Assembly (NCBI RefSeq): GCF_001519065.1
Contig: NZ_KQ954261.1
Span: 100,240 to 164,239 of the forward strand
DNA: 64,000 bases
Direction of reading: 5' to 3'
DNA from: Novosphingobium sp. FSW06-99
Lineage (GTDB): Bacteria; Pseudomonadota; Alphaproteobacteria; Sphingomonadales; Sphingomonadaceae
The stretch's first letter is position 1. The number at the start of each line of letters is the position of its first letter. Shown here piece by piece: positions 1 through 8,177 of this stretch. A program made the position numbers and the translations under genes. The notes under the pieces are model-generated. The model had not been told where the DNA came from and made no database searches. It saw only the letters and a list, made by a program, of their open reading frames with translations.

Positions 1-2
1 GG

Positions 3-3000
3 TATCACTTCGATGGCCTGGTGCCGGGCGATCACGTCGCGCAAGTGGCACCCACGACGCTGCCCGAGGGCGGCGCCTTTGTCGATTGCGCCCGTTCCAC
101 GCGCACCGCGGGCAGCGCCATTTCGCGGTTTGTGTCGGGCCAGGGCGGCATGCTGACGGTGGCCGATTTCTATGCCACGGTGCCGCAGGGCGCGGCCAAG
201 GCAGCGAGGCTGGCCGCAACCGGGGGCAAGTCCGCCGAGCCCAAAATCAGCGACAAGACCGCCTCTGGCGCGGATGTCGACTGGCTGGCGATGGGGGACG
301 GGCCCACCCAGTTCCTGTTCCCGGCGGTCGATCACAATCCGCGCTCGCCCTCGGTGCGCGTGGTGATCCGTCACCGTTACGGGCAAAAGGTCGAATTGTC
401 GGCCAATGGCCAGCCGGTTGCCAAAGTGGCGTTCGACAGCACCAGGATCACCGCCGATCACACCTACGCGGTGTCGATTTGGAGCGGCATTCCGCTGGAG
501 GGCAATGCCACGCATCTGGTTGCGGTGGTGCGCAATGCCGACCGTTCGGTGGCCGCCACGTTGACCCGCGATGTCTATTTCACCAATGTCGCCGCGCAAG
601 TGCGGCTGGTGCCCGAACAGACGCACCTGGTTGCCGATGCCAGCACCCGGCCGATCCTGGCGCTGCGCATTCTCGACAGCAACGGTCGCCCGGTGCATCG
701 CGGCATGGCGGGCGATATCGGGATTTCCGCGCCGTATGAAAGCGCCGAAGTGATCAATGCCCTGCAGCAACGTTCGCTGTCGGGGCAGGGCCGGGCCACG
801 CCGCACTGGACCGTCGAAGGCGACGACGGCATGGCCTATGTCGAGCTGGCGCCGACCATGGTCAGCGGCGCGGTCCATTTCGATTTCACCTTTGATGACG
901 GCGGGCCCAAGCGGCACCAGACCATCGACACCTGGGTCGTGCCGGGCAATCTGCCGTGGACGCTGGTGGGCCTGGCCGAAGGCGCGCTGGGCGCGCAGAC
1001 CATCGCCGACCGGATGGAACGGGCGAGCACGTTCGAAAGCGATCTGGGCACGCATGCGCGCACCGCGTTCTATGCCAAGGGGCGCGTGCTGGGCAAATAT
1101 CTGCTGACACTGGCCTATGACAGCGCCAAGCAGTCCGCCGACCAGACCCTGACCGGGGCGATCAACCCCAACAGCTATTACACCGTGTTTGCCGACGGAT
1201 CGAACCGCCGGTTCGACGCCGCCAGCCGGTCAAAGCTCTATGTGCGGATCGAGGCCAAGGGCTTTTCGGCCATGTTCGGCGATTTCCAGACCGGGCTGTC
1301 GCAAACCAATCTGGCACGGTATCAACGCACGCTGACCGGCGTGGCGGCCGAGGCCAGCATTGGTAATCTGCATCTCAAGGGCTTTGGCGCGAAAACCGCC
1401 ACCACCCATCGCCATCTGGAAATCCAGGGCGCCGGGGTGACCGGGCCCTACAGCCTGGGCACCGTGGCAATGGTGGCCGACAGCGAAACGATCACCATCC
1501 AGGTGCGCGACCGGTTCCAGTCGGATGTCGTGGTGTCGACCACCACGCTGACCCGCTTTGTCGATTATTCCATCGACGTGCTGTCGGGGACGGTCACGTT
1601 CAAACAGCCGGTGCTCAGCCATGATTCGAACATGGACCCCGAATTCGTCATCATTGATTTCGATGTTGATCCGGCCCTGGGCGCGCAGGCCAATGCGCTG
1701 GTCGGCGGGGGCCGGATCGAATGGGCCACGAACGGCGGCCATGTAAAGATCGGCATGACCGGGGTCAGTGATGTCGGCACCAACCAGACCGATCCGACCG
1801 CACGGACCAATCTGGGCGCGCTCGATGCCAAAGTCGATCTCGACGCCGCAACCACCTTGCGCGGCGAATTGGGGGCCAGCCGTGCCCTTGGCGTGACGTC
1901 CGACGCCTGGCAGGTAGAGGCCGAACATCACGGCAAGGCTTACGACATGCTGGCCTATGTCCGTTCGACCGACGCGGCCTATGGCCTGGGCAATGTCGGC
2001 AATGCCGAACTCGGCTGGCGCAAATATGGCCTCGATGCCAAGCTGCACATCACCAGGCAGTTTTCTTTTGTGACCAGCGCGTGGCTCGAAAACAGCCTGA
2101 CCGACACGTCGAGCCGCAAGGCGCTGCAAGTGAAGGCGCAGTACAAGCTGGGCAAGACCGATTTCCACGTGGGGATCAACGCGATCGAGGACGATCTGGC
2201 GGGTGTGCAGACTACCACGACCACCACCACGACAACCGCGACAGGCACCTCCAGCACCAGTTCGACCACCAGCACCGGCGCGACCAGTGGCACATCGACC
2301 GTGGTCGAGGCAGGGGTCAGCCGCAAGTTCCTGAACGACAAGCTGCAGATCGATGCCACCGTCAGCCACGCCATCGGTGCGGCGGGATCGATCGACATGC
2401 CCGCCAACGACAGCCTGACCGCGCGCTATACGATCAACCCGAAGGTCAAGCTGGTGGCGAGCTATGACGTGGCCAATGGCCAGTCGCTCGATACCCACAC
2501 CGCGCGGGTGGGGTTCGAGCTGCAACCGTGGAAAGGCGCCAAGCTGAGCGGCGGCGTGGGCGATCAGGATGTGGTCGAATATGGCGAGCGCAGCTTTGCC
2601 GCGTTCGGGCTGACGCAGTCGGTGGGGCTGGCAAAGCATCTGACGATGGATGCCTCGGTCGATGCCAACAAAGTGCTGTCGGGGTTCAACGCGGCACAGA
2701 TCCTCAATGTTGCGCAGCCGGTGGTCAATGGCGGGCAATTGAACGGCAGCGGCACGCTGACCGAGAATTTTACCGCACTGAGCCTGGGGCTGGGCTGGAA
2801 ACAGAGCCTGTGGTCGGCCACGCTGCGCGGCGAATTCCGCAATGGCGAATTCGCCGACCGGCGCGGGCTGACCGCCGGGCTGATCCGCCAGTTGGGCGAT
2901 GGCGAAGTGCTGGGCACCGGACTGACGGTGACCGATTCGAGCGGCACCGATGGCAGTCGTTCGGCGGTGTTCGACACCTCGATCGCCTATGCCCGGCGGC

Positions 3001-3629
3001 CCGCGAGCGCCAGCTATGCCTTGCTGACCAAGCTGGAATATCGTGCCGACACGCTGGTGGCGGCGACATCGACCACCACCACGGTGACCACGGGCGCCAA
3101 CACCACTACGCTGGCCGCCAGTTCGATCACCGGGGCGGCCGGCACGGCGGGCGATACCGCGCTGACCAGCGGCAACCAGCGCGCGCGGCGCTTTATCGCC
3201 AGCGTTTCGGGCGACTGGAGCCCGCGCGGCGAAAACGACGATGAAGAACTGACCCAGCGCAGCGAATTGAGCGTGTTCGTGGCGATGCGCTACAATTTCG
3301 ATGCCTATGACGGGTACAACCTGTCGGGCACAACGCTGCTGGCTGGCGCCGATGCGCGCGTGGGGATCGGGGCCAAAGTTGAAGTGGGGGTCAGCGGCAC
3401 AGTGCGTTTGGCGCCGTCGGATGGCACCACCAGTTTTGCCTTCGGGCCCAGCGTGGGGATTGTTCCGGCCAAGAATGTGCTGGTCAACCTGGGCTACAAC
3501 GTGTCGGGTTTCCGCGACCCCGACTTTGCCGCCAGCCGCAACACGTCGCGCGGGGTCTATGTCGTGCTGCGCATGAAGCTCGACACCTCGACGTTCGCGT
3601 TCCTCGGCCTCGATGGCCGCGCGCGCTAG
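3..3629 (+). CDS. Large outer-membrane beta-barrel protein with Ig-like region, 5'-truncated by window edge
   Basis: The frame is open to the left edge (reading YHFDGLVPGDHV before the first in-frame GTG at 21), so the N-terminus lies outside the window. The visible about 1,200 residues start with a phrase typical of carboxypeptidase-regulatory/SpaA-like beta domains. They continue as an Ig-like beta region to about residue 310. From there to the end the pattern is of alternating amphipathic strands typical of an outer-membrane barrel. Two Thr/Ser-rich stretches, around residues 730-760 and 1015-1050, look like surface loops. It converges on the secreted DUF11-type protein at 3696. Probable role: surface display or export of an adhesin; this is inference. 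No TonB box or plug is visible, so a TBDR is unlikely. Confidence 0.75.
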   Translation, partial: YHFDGLVPGDHVAQVAPTTLPEGGAFVDCARSTRTAGSAISRFVSGQGGMLTVADFYATVPQGAAKAARLAATGGKSAEPKISDKTASGADVDWLAMGDGPTQFLFPAVDHNPRSPSVRVVIRHRYGQKVELSANGQPVAKVAFDSTRITADHTYAVSIWSGIPLEGNATHLVAVVRNADRSVAATLTRDVYFTNVAAQVRLVPEQTHLVADASTRPILALRILDSNGRPVHRGMAGDIGISAPYESAEVINALQQRSLSGQGRATPHWTVEGDDGMAYVELAPTMVSGAVHFDFTFDDGGPKRHQTIDTWVVPGNLPWTLVGLAEGALGAQTIADRMERASTFESDLGTHARTAFYAKGRVLGKYLLTLAYDSAKQSADQTLTGAINPNSYYTVFADGSNRRFDAASRSKLYVRIEAKGFSAMFGDFQTGLSQTNLARYQRTLTGVAAEASIGNLHLKGFGAKTATTHRHLEIQGAGVTGPYSLGTVAMVADSETITIQVRDRFQSDVVVSTTTLTRFVDYSIDVLSGTVTFKQPVLSHDSNMDPEFVIIDFDVDPALGAQANALVGGGRIEWATNGGHVKIGMTGVSDVGTNQTDPTARTNLGALDAKVDLDAATTLRGELGASRALGVTSDAWQVEAEHHGKAYDMLAYVRSTDAAYGLGNVGNAELGWRKYGLDAKLHITRQFSFVTSAWLENSLTDTSSRKALQVKAQYKLGKTDFHVGINAIEDDLAGVQTTTTTTTTTATGTSSTSSTTSTGATSGTSTVVEAGVSRKFLNDKLQIDATVSHAIGAAGSIDMPANDSLTARYTINPKVKLVASYDVANGQSLDTHTARVGFELQPWKGAKLSGGVGDQDVVEYGERSFAAFGLTQSVGLAKHLTMDASVDANKVLSGFNAAQILNVAQPVVNGGQLNGSGTLTENFTALSLGLGWKQSLWSATLRGEFRNGEFADRRGLTAGLIRQLGDGEVLGTGLTVTDSSGTDGSRSAVFDTSIAYARRPASASYALLTKLEYRADTLVAATSTTTTVTTGANTTTLAASSITGAAGTAGDTALTSGNQRARRFIASVSGDWSPRGENDDEELTQRSELSVFVAMRYNFDAYDGYNLSGTTLLAGADARVGIGAKVEVGVSGTVRLAPSDGTTSFAFGPSVGIVPAKNVLVNLGYNVSGFRDPDFAASRNTSRGVYVVLRMKLDTSTFAFLGLDGRAR

Positions 3630-3637
3630 TCCCCAAA

Positions 3638-3660
3638 ATCCTCCCCGTGCAGGGGAGGAT
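3638..3660. terminator. GC-rich hairpin between convergent genes
   Basis: ATCCTCCCC and AGGGGAGGAT-type arms form a 9-bp stem with a 5-nt loop, 8 nt after the stop codon at 3629 and 36 nt before the convergent stop at 3696. There is no T-run, so intrinsic termination is uncertain. The arm plus the following GGATCGAAA recurs at 60152-60175, which marks it as a member of a dispersed repeat family. Confidence 0.5.
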
Positions 3661-3695
3661 CGAAAGCGGTCGGGGGTTTCGGCAACCGACGGTCC

Positions 3696-5564
3696 CTAAT
3701 TGATCTGCGCCTGATAGGTGATCTGGAACGAAGGCGGGGTGCCGGTCGATCCGGCGAACGTGCCGCGCGGGTTCAGGCAGATATAGCGCACCGCCGCATC
3801 ATAGGCCGCCACCGGCTTGTAGGTGCAGCCTGCAAACGTGGTGGGCGCGGTGGTGGCATTCGAATAGGCGATGTTGGTCGATGTGTTGAAGGTCAACGCG
3901 CTGGTCGGCGATCCCTGTACGAACGCCGGGTTGGAACTGGTGCCCACGCTGATCTGGCTCGGCAGCGTGTCGACAATGAATACAGAATTGGCGGTGACTG
4001 CGTCCGGGCCGGTGTTGGCGACGGTCAGCGTGTACTGGATGATCGCGCCGGGGATCGATTTGGGATTGGTGGTGCCGTTGATCGGATCGGACAGCACGGC
4101 GGCCGACTTGACGATGGTCAGCGCGGCGTTGGCGGCGACCTTGGTGTTGGTGATCGTGCACGTCAGCACATCGCCCAGTGCCGGGGTGACACTGCCGCCT
4201 GGCGTGGTCGGCAGCTTGGTGGTCGATGCGCTGTAGCCGTTGGTGCAAGCCAGCGCCGAGGTATATTGGTCGGTCTGGGTTGTGCCAGCCGGCGTTTCCG
4301 ACAGTGTGTAGGCGGTGCCTGCGGTGACTTTCTGCAACGCGGTTGCTGCGGCCCCCAGCGTTGTGCCGGTGCCGGTGGTGGTGGTACTGGCGACCGTCGT
4401 GCTGCCCTGCGCAATGGTCATGGTGAATTCGTCGGTGCTGAATTGCCGCCCCCCGGTGCCCAGCGCCTTTTGCAGCAGGATATGGGGAAAGGGCGTTTCG
4501 GTATAGGTGCACAGCAGCGCGTCGCCATAGGCCAGGCTGCCCAAGGCATAGCTGGCAGTGATCTTCGCGCTGGGCAATGTGGTGGTGGAACCGGTGTTGC
4601 TGTTGGTGCAGGTCAGGCTGCCCTGGTAATCGGCCAGCGTGCCGGTGCTGCCCGATGCCATGGTTTCGACCAGAGTCATCGGCACCGACGCGGCGGCGGC
4701 CACCCCGGCGGTGGTGAACGGTCCCAGCCCGGTGCCGCTCGACGTGCCCGATGCCAGCACCGCCGCGTTGGATGTCGCCTCGATCGCATACGTGAACTGG
4801 TCGGCGGTGTTGACGCGCGCATCGGTAATCTGGGTGGTCAGGCGCACCGAGGCGAAGCGCACCGCCAGCATGAACCCTTCCAGCCCGCCCGATACCAGCG
4901 TGGTGGTAACCTGGGTCGGCTTGGCCGATCCGATGATATAGGCGCCGACATTGTCGGTCGAGGTGCCGGTTTCGGTAACCGTGGTGGTGCCGGTGCCGCT
5001 GATCGTGGGATATTCGGTGCCGCTGATCGCACCGGCCTGGTCGAGCGTCGTCCATGCGCTGCCGTTGGTAACAAAGGTCAGGGTTTCGCCGGTGTTGGTG
5101 GATTCGCCATCGGCCAGCGCCATCATGTAATTGGTCACCCCGCTGGCCCCGGCGGGCGGGGTCAGCGTGATCGATGAAATTGTCACTGTGGTGGTGCCGG
5201 CGGCGGTGGCATAGAGCACGGGTTCGCCGGCAATGCCCATCATGGCGGTGTTGCCGATCGCCGCGCCGTTCCACGAAGGGCTGGTAACCGGGGTCAACGC
5301 GGTGCCGCTGGTTTTCAGATTGAACGCCAGCACCGTGCCGTCCTGCAAGGTCAGGCTGAAATTCTGCCCGCCCGGCGATGTTGCAGTCGTGTTGTTGTAC
5401 GATGTAAAATCAACCCAGCAATAGGTCTGCCAGTCGCTGGGCCCGGTGGTGCCTTGCGACGTTGCACTATAGCAATTGGATGCCATTGCACCCGTGGTCG
5501 ACAAAGCCCACGCCATTACGATGAGCGCGATCCGGCAAACGATGACCGTTGTTGTTCTGATCAT
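3696..5564 (-). CDS. Secreted CshA/DUF11-type surface protein
   Basis: 622 residues from the ATG at 5564. This start was chosen because it gives a clean signal peptide (MIRTTTVIVCRIALIVMAWA..., cleavage near ASA/MAS); longer starts would run into the divergent glycosyltransferase gene. Very rich in Thr, Ser, Gly and Ala with few charges. The N-terminal part resembles CshA-type fibril domains, the middle has repeated SpaA/prealbumin-like units containing paired Cys (LTCTN ... LLCTYTETP), and the C-terminal about 110 residues form a DUF11 domain (IVKSAA ... YTLTVANTGPDAV). No LPXTG or membrane anchor is visible. Likely an extracellular adhesive or structural protein; partner of the convergent barrel gene is a guess. 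Confidence 0.75.
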   Translation of the reverse strand: MIRTTTVIVCRIALIVMAWALSTTGAMASNCYSATSQGTTGPSDWQTYCWVDFTSYNNTTATSPGGQNFSLTLQDGTVLAFNLKTSGTALTPVTSPSWNGAAIGNTAMMGIAGEPVLYATAAGTTTVTISSITLTPPAGASGVTNYMMALADGESTNTGETLTFVTNGSAWTTLDQAGAISGTEYPTISGTGTTTVTETGTSTDNVGAYIIGSAKPTQVTTTLVSGGLEGFMLAVRFASVRLTTQITDARVNTADQFTYAIEATSNAAVLASGTSSGTGLGPFTTAGVAAAASVPMTLVETMASGSTGTLADYQGSLTCTNSNTGSTTTLPSAKITASYALGSLAYGDALLCTYTETPFPHILLQKALGTGGRQFSTDEFTMTIAQGSTTVASTTTTGTGTTLGAAATALQKVTAGTAYTLSETPAGTTQTDQYTSALACTNGYSASTTKLPTTPGGSVTPALGDVLTCTITNTKVAANAALTIVKSAAVLSDPINGTTNPKSIPGAIIQYTLTVANTGPDAVTANSVFIVDTLPSQISVGTSSNPAFVQGSPTSALTFNTSTNIAYSNATTAPTTFAGCTYKPVAAYDAAVRYICLNPRGTFAGSTGTPPSFQITYQAQIN

Positions 5565-5719
5565 GGCATTCGCTATGGCCCAAGCCCGCCGCGACTGCAA
5601 TCGTGACGTCACTTCGCTGCCGGTGCGCGATGGCAAAACGGCGCCTGGCCCGCACGGACGCATGGCGGGTACAAATCTGTTCTGGCCAGAGCCGCGATAT
5701 TGCGCCAACAGCGCTAGCC

Positions 5720-6448
5720 ATGACTCGTGACCACCGACCGACGATCAGTCTGATCATCCCCGCCTACAATGAGGAGGACTACCTGCCCGCGTGCCTCGAC
5801 GCGGTCATGGCCAATCTGGCGGGCAAAGTGAAAGAAATCATCGTCGTCGACAACAACAGCACCGACCGCACGCGCGAAGTGGTCGAGCGCTATCCGGCGG
5901 TGACTTATGTGTTCGAGCCTGAAAAGGGCATCACCCGCGCGCGTCAAACGGGGTATCGCGCCTCGACCGGCGATATCCTGGCCTATGTCGATGCCGACAC
6001 GCGCCCGCCCGAAGGCTGGATCGAGCAGATCTGGGAACAGTTCGCCGCGCGCAGGGATCTGGCCTGCCTGTCGGGGCCCTACAGCTTTTACGACCTGACC
6101 GGCATTCGCAACAAGATGTCGACCAGTTGGTTCATCGCCGCACAGCCGGTCTACAAGCTGACCGGGTACATGATGGTCGGCGGCAATTTCGCGATCAGCC
6201 GCGATGTGCTGGAAAAGATGGGCGGTTTCGACAGCAGCATCGAATTTTATGGCGAGGATGTCGATATCGGCAAGCGCGCCAAGATTCATGGCAAAGTGCT
6301 GTTTTCGCGCCGGTTTGTCATGCCGACATCGGCGCGGCGGATGAAAAAGCAGGGCTTTGCGCGCACTGCCGGGATCTATCTGGCCAACTATGTCTCGATC
6401 ATGCTGCGCGGCCGACCCGCGCATAACGATTACCAGGACGTGCGTTAG
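5720..6448 (+). CDS. Family 2 glycosyltransferase
   Basis: 242 residues from ATG 5720. The GT-A fold signature SLIIPAYNEEDYLPACLDAV lies at residues 10-29, the metal-binding DAD of the DXD motif at 91-93 (YVDADTRPP), and an acidic GEDVDIG acceptor/base region near 177. No transmembrane helix is evident, so it is a soluble or peripheral cytoplasmic enzyme that transfers a sugar from a nucleotide donor to an unknown acceptor. A longer frame begins at 5603 but adds unconserved sequence that overlaps the opposite gene. The gene is divergent from the adhesin gene at 5564, so it could glycosylate that Thr/Ser-rich surface protein; this is inference. Confidence 0.85.
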   Translation: MTRDHRPTISLIIPAYNEEDYLPACLDAVMANLAGKVKEIIVVDNNSTDRTREVVERYPAVTYVFEPEKGITRARQTGYRASTGDILAYVDADTRPPEGWIEQIWEQFAARRDLACLSGPYSFYDLTGIRNKMSTSWFIAAQPVYKLTGYMMVGGNFAISRDVLEKMGGFDSSIEFYGEDVDIGKRAKIHGKVLFSRRFVMPTSARRMKKQGFARTAGIYLANYVSIMLRGRPAHNDYQDVR

Positions 6449-6475
6449 GACAAAATTCGCCCGGGCCGTGTTCGA

Positions 6476-7228
6476 TCAGTGCGCCTTGCCCGCGCGCTGC
6501 GGGATCAGCCATAGCGCCAACGCGATCAAGGCCACCAGCACCAGCGTGGCATGGTCGCGGCCAAACCCCAGGCCGCCCTGGGCAAGCGGCTTGTCCAGGA
6601 AATCGCCCACGGTTGCCCCCAATGGCCGGGTCAGGATGAAGGCGGCCCAGAACAGCACGACCCGGCTGATCCCGGTGCGCCACCAGGCCAGCACCAGCAG
6701 CGCCAGCAGCCCGCCGAACAGCGCGGCGCCACCGGCATAGCCCAGCCCGCCATCATCGGCGGCCCAGTCACCCAGCGCAGTGCCCAGCGTCTGCGACAGC
6801 GTGATGGTCAGCCAATAAAAGCTTTCCGCCTTTGGCCCCGACACGCTGGCAACCGAGACGGTGCCCAGCGTCCAGCGCCAGACCGCCAGCGCGCCCAGCA
6901 CACCGGTCAACAAGACCGCGGCGCCCCCGGCATAGCCGATGCCCAGCGACCGGTCGAAGAAATCGGCCGCCGCCGTGCCCGCCGTGGTCGAGGCGAGGAT
7001 GGTCGCCCAGTACAGTAAGGGATGAAACCGCGTGGTGTGGATCTGCCAGGCCACCAGCACCGCCAGCGGCAACGCAAACACCACGATCCCCAGCAAGTAG
7101 CCCATCGCGAATTGCTGCGTGAACAGATCCGCGCCGGTTTCGCCCAGCGTGGTGGCCAGGATCTTGATCACCCAGAAACCGATCGTGACGGTGGGGACTT
7201 TGGCCAGTGTGGTGTTGCGGTCGGACAT
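6476..7228 (-). CDS. COG4705-type multi-pass membrane protein
   Basis: 250 residues from ATG 7228. Several hydrophobic helices are arranged as repeats, each containing a TLGETGADL, TTAGTAAADFFD, TLGTALGDWAADD or PLGATVGDFLDKP motif (Thr/Gly then Asp/Glu at a helix end). This repeated T-x-G-(E/D) pattern is the hallmark of the uncharacterised COG4705 membrane family. The start lies 2 nt beyond the stop of the upstream outer-membrane protein gene, so the two are co-transcribed. Function unknown; acidic residues repeated within membrane helices would suit ion transport, but this is speculation. Confidence 0.8.
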   Translation of the reverse strand: MSDRNTTLAKVPTVTIGFWVIKILATTLGETGADLFTQQFAMGYLLGIVVFALPLAVLVAWQIHTTRFHPLLYWATILASTTAGTAAADFFDRSLGIGYAGGAAVLLTGVLGALAVWRWTLGTVSVASVSGPKAESFYWLTITLSQTLGTALGDWAADDGGLGYAGGAALFGGLLALLVLAWWRTGISRVVLFWAAFILTRPLGATVGDFLDKPLAQGGLGFGRDHATLVLVALIALALWLIPQRAGKAH

Positions 7229-7230
7229 TG

Positions 7231-7944
7231 TCAGAGATCCAGTTTCAGCGACGTGTAGAACACCGTCTGTTTGCGGTTGAGGCCCTGGCCGAACGCGCCC
7301 AGCAGCGAAAACGGCCCGGCCAGGTGGATTTGCGTGCCAAGGTTCACCCCGGTCACCGCACGTTCGGTCAAGCTGTCGCGCGACTGGCCGTAATATTCCA
7401 GCCCCAGCATGAACCCTGCGCGCACCATATGCGTTACGACCACGCCCTGTTGCCAGTAATCGCGATTGCCCGCGCCGGGGTTGAGCGTGTAGCCGCCGCC
7501 GCCGAACACGCTCCACCCGTCCCAGTCGTGTTCGGCCCACACCGGCAGCAACACTTGCGTCTGGGTGCTGCCATGCGCGGTGGGCACGATCACGCGCGGG
7601 AACACCGAAATGTCGAGCGGGATCACCCCGTCGTCATGGTGCAGCACTTTGACTTTGATCGCGAATTCGGCATCGCCCAGGCCGAACGGCTGGCCGGTCT
7701 GGGTGGCCAGCGGCAGCGTGGTGGTCAATTGCACATCCTTGACCGGACCATAGTTGATATCCCACCCGAACTGGGTGGCATTGTTGCCCGGTTGCAGCGT
7801 GCCGCCGGCATAGTTGTAGATTTCCCAATGGCCGGGATCGGTCGGTTCGGGATCGTCGGTGACGAACGGCGGCCCGGCGTACGCGGGCAGGGGGATCAGC
7901 GCGGCCATTCCCGGCAATCCCCACCGCAGGGCCTTACGCAACAA
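7231..7944 (-). CDS. Small outer-membrane beta-barrel protein of unknown function
   Basis: 237 residues if started at the TTG at 7944. That start is supported by a strong Shine-Dalgarno GGGGAGG six bases upstream and gives a normal signal peptide (LLRKALRWGLPGMAALIPLPAYA, then GPPFVTDDPEP). Longer frames to 8115 add Arg/Cys-rich sequence with no signal character. The mature part is Gly/aromatic-rich with alternating strands and ends in ...VFYTSLKLDL, typical of an outer-membrane barrel of the transporter/MetA-pathway type. The PFVTDDPEPTDPGHWEIY opening is common in this family. It forms a two-gene unit with the COG4705 protein. Specific cargo not recognised. Confidence 0.7.
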   Translation of the reverse strand: MLRKALRWGLPGMAALIPLPAYAGPPFVTDDPEPTDPGHWEIYNYAGGTLQPGNNATQFGWDINYGPVKDVQLTTTLPLATQTGQPFGLGDAEFAIKVKVLHHDDGVIPLDISVFPRVIVPTAHGSTQTQVLLPVWAEHDWDGWSVFGGGGYTLNPGAGNRDYWQQGVVVTHMVRAGFMLGLEYYGQSRDSLTERAVTGVNLGTQIHLAGPFSLLGAFGQGLNRKQTVFYTSLKLDL

Positions 7945-8121
7945 CGCCAGCCTCCCCGCGCTTTGGGAAAGCAGCGTGGAACAGGCCGACCGGCGCGACA
8001 AGCAGGCTCGCCACGCAAAGCGCTTTCCCGTAGCGCGCATCGACCTTGGGAAGACTGTGCAAGACCTGGCTCCCTTGTGCCTCTGCCGGGTAACCTGTGC
8101 TGCGTGCTTGACCAAGCGAGA

Positions 8122-8149
8122 ATGGGCCGGAGATTGCTCCCCGGCCCAT
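8122..8149 (-). terminator. Hairpin downstream of orphan TBDR gene
   Basis: ATGGGCCGG (8122-8130) and CCGGCCCAT (8141-8149) form a perfect 9-bp stem 28 nt past the stop of the TBDR gene at 8178. There is no clear U-tract. It separates the TBDR from the following same-strand outer-membrane gene. Confidence 0.5.
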
Positions 8150-8177
8150 GTGCGCTGTGTCGTGGCGTTTCAGTTCG

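Noticed and set aside
1230..2738. 500-codon open frame antisense to the barrel protein
   Set aside because: Composition typical of antisense GC-rich DNA, no family features; the plus strand has the coherent beta-barrel protein.
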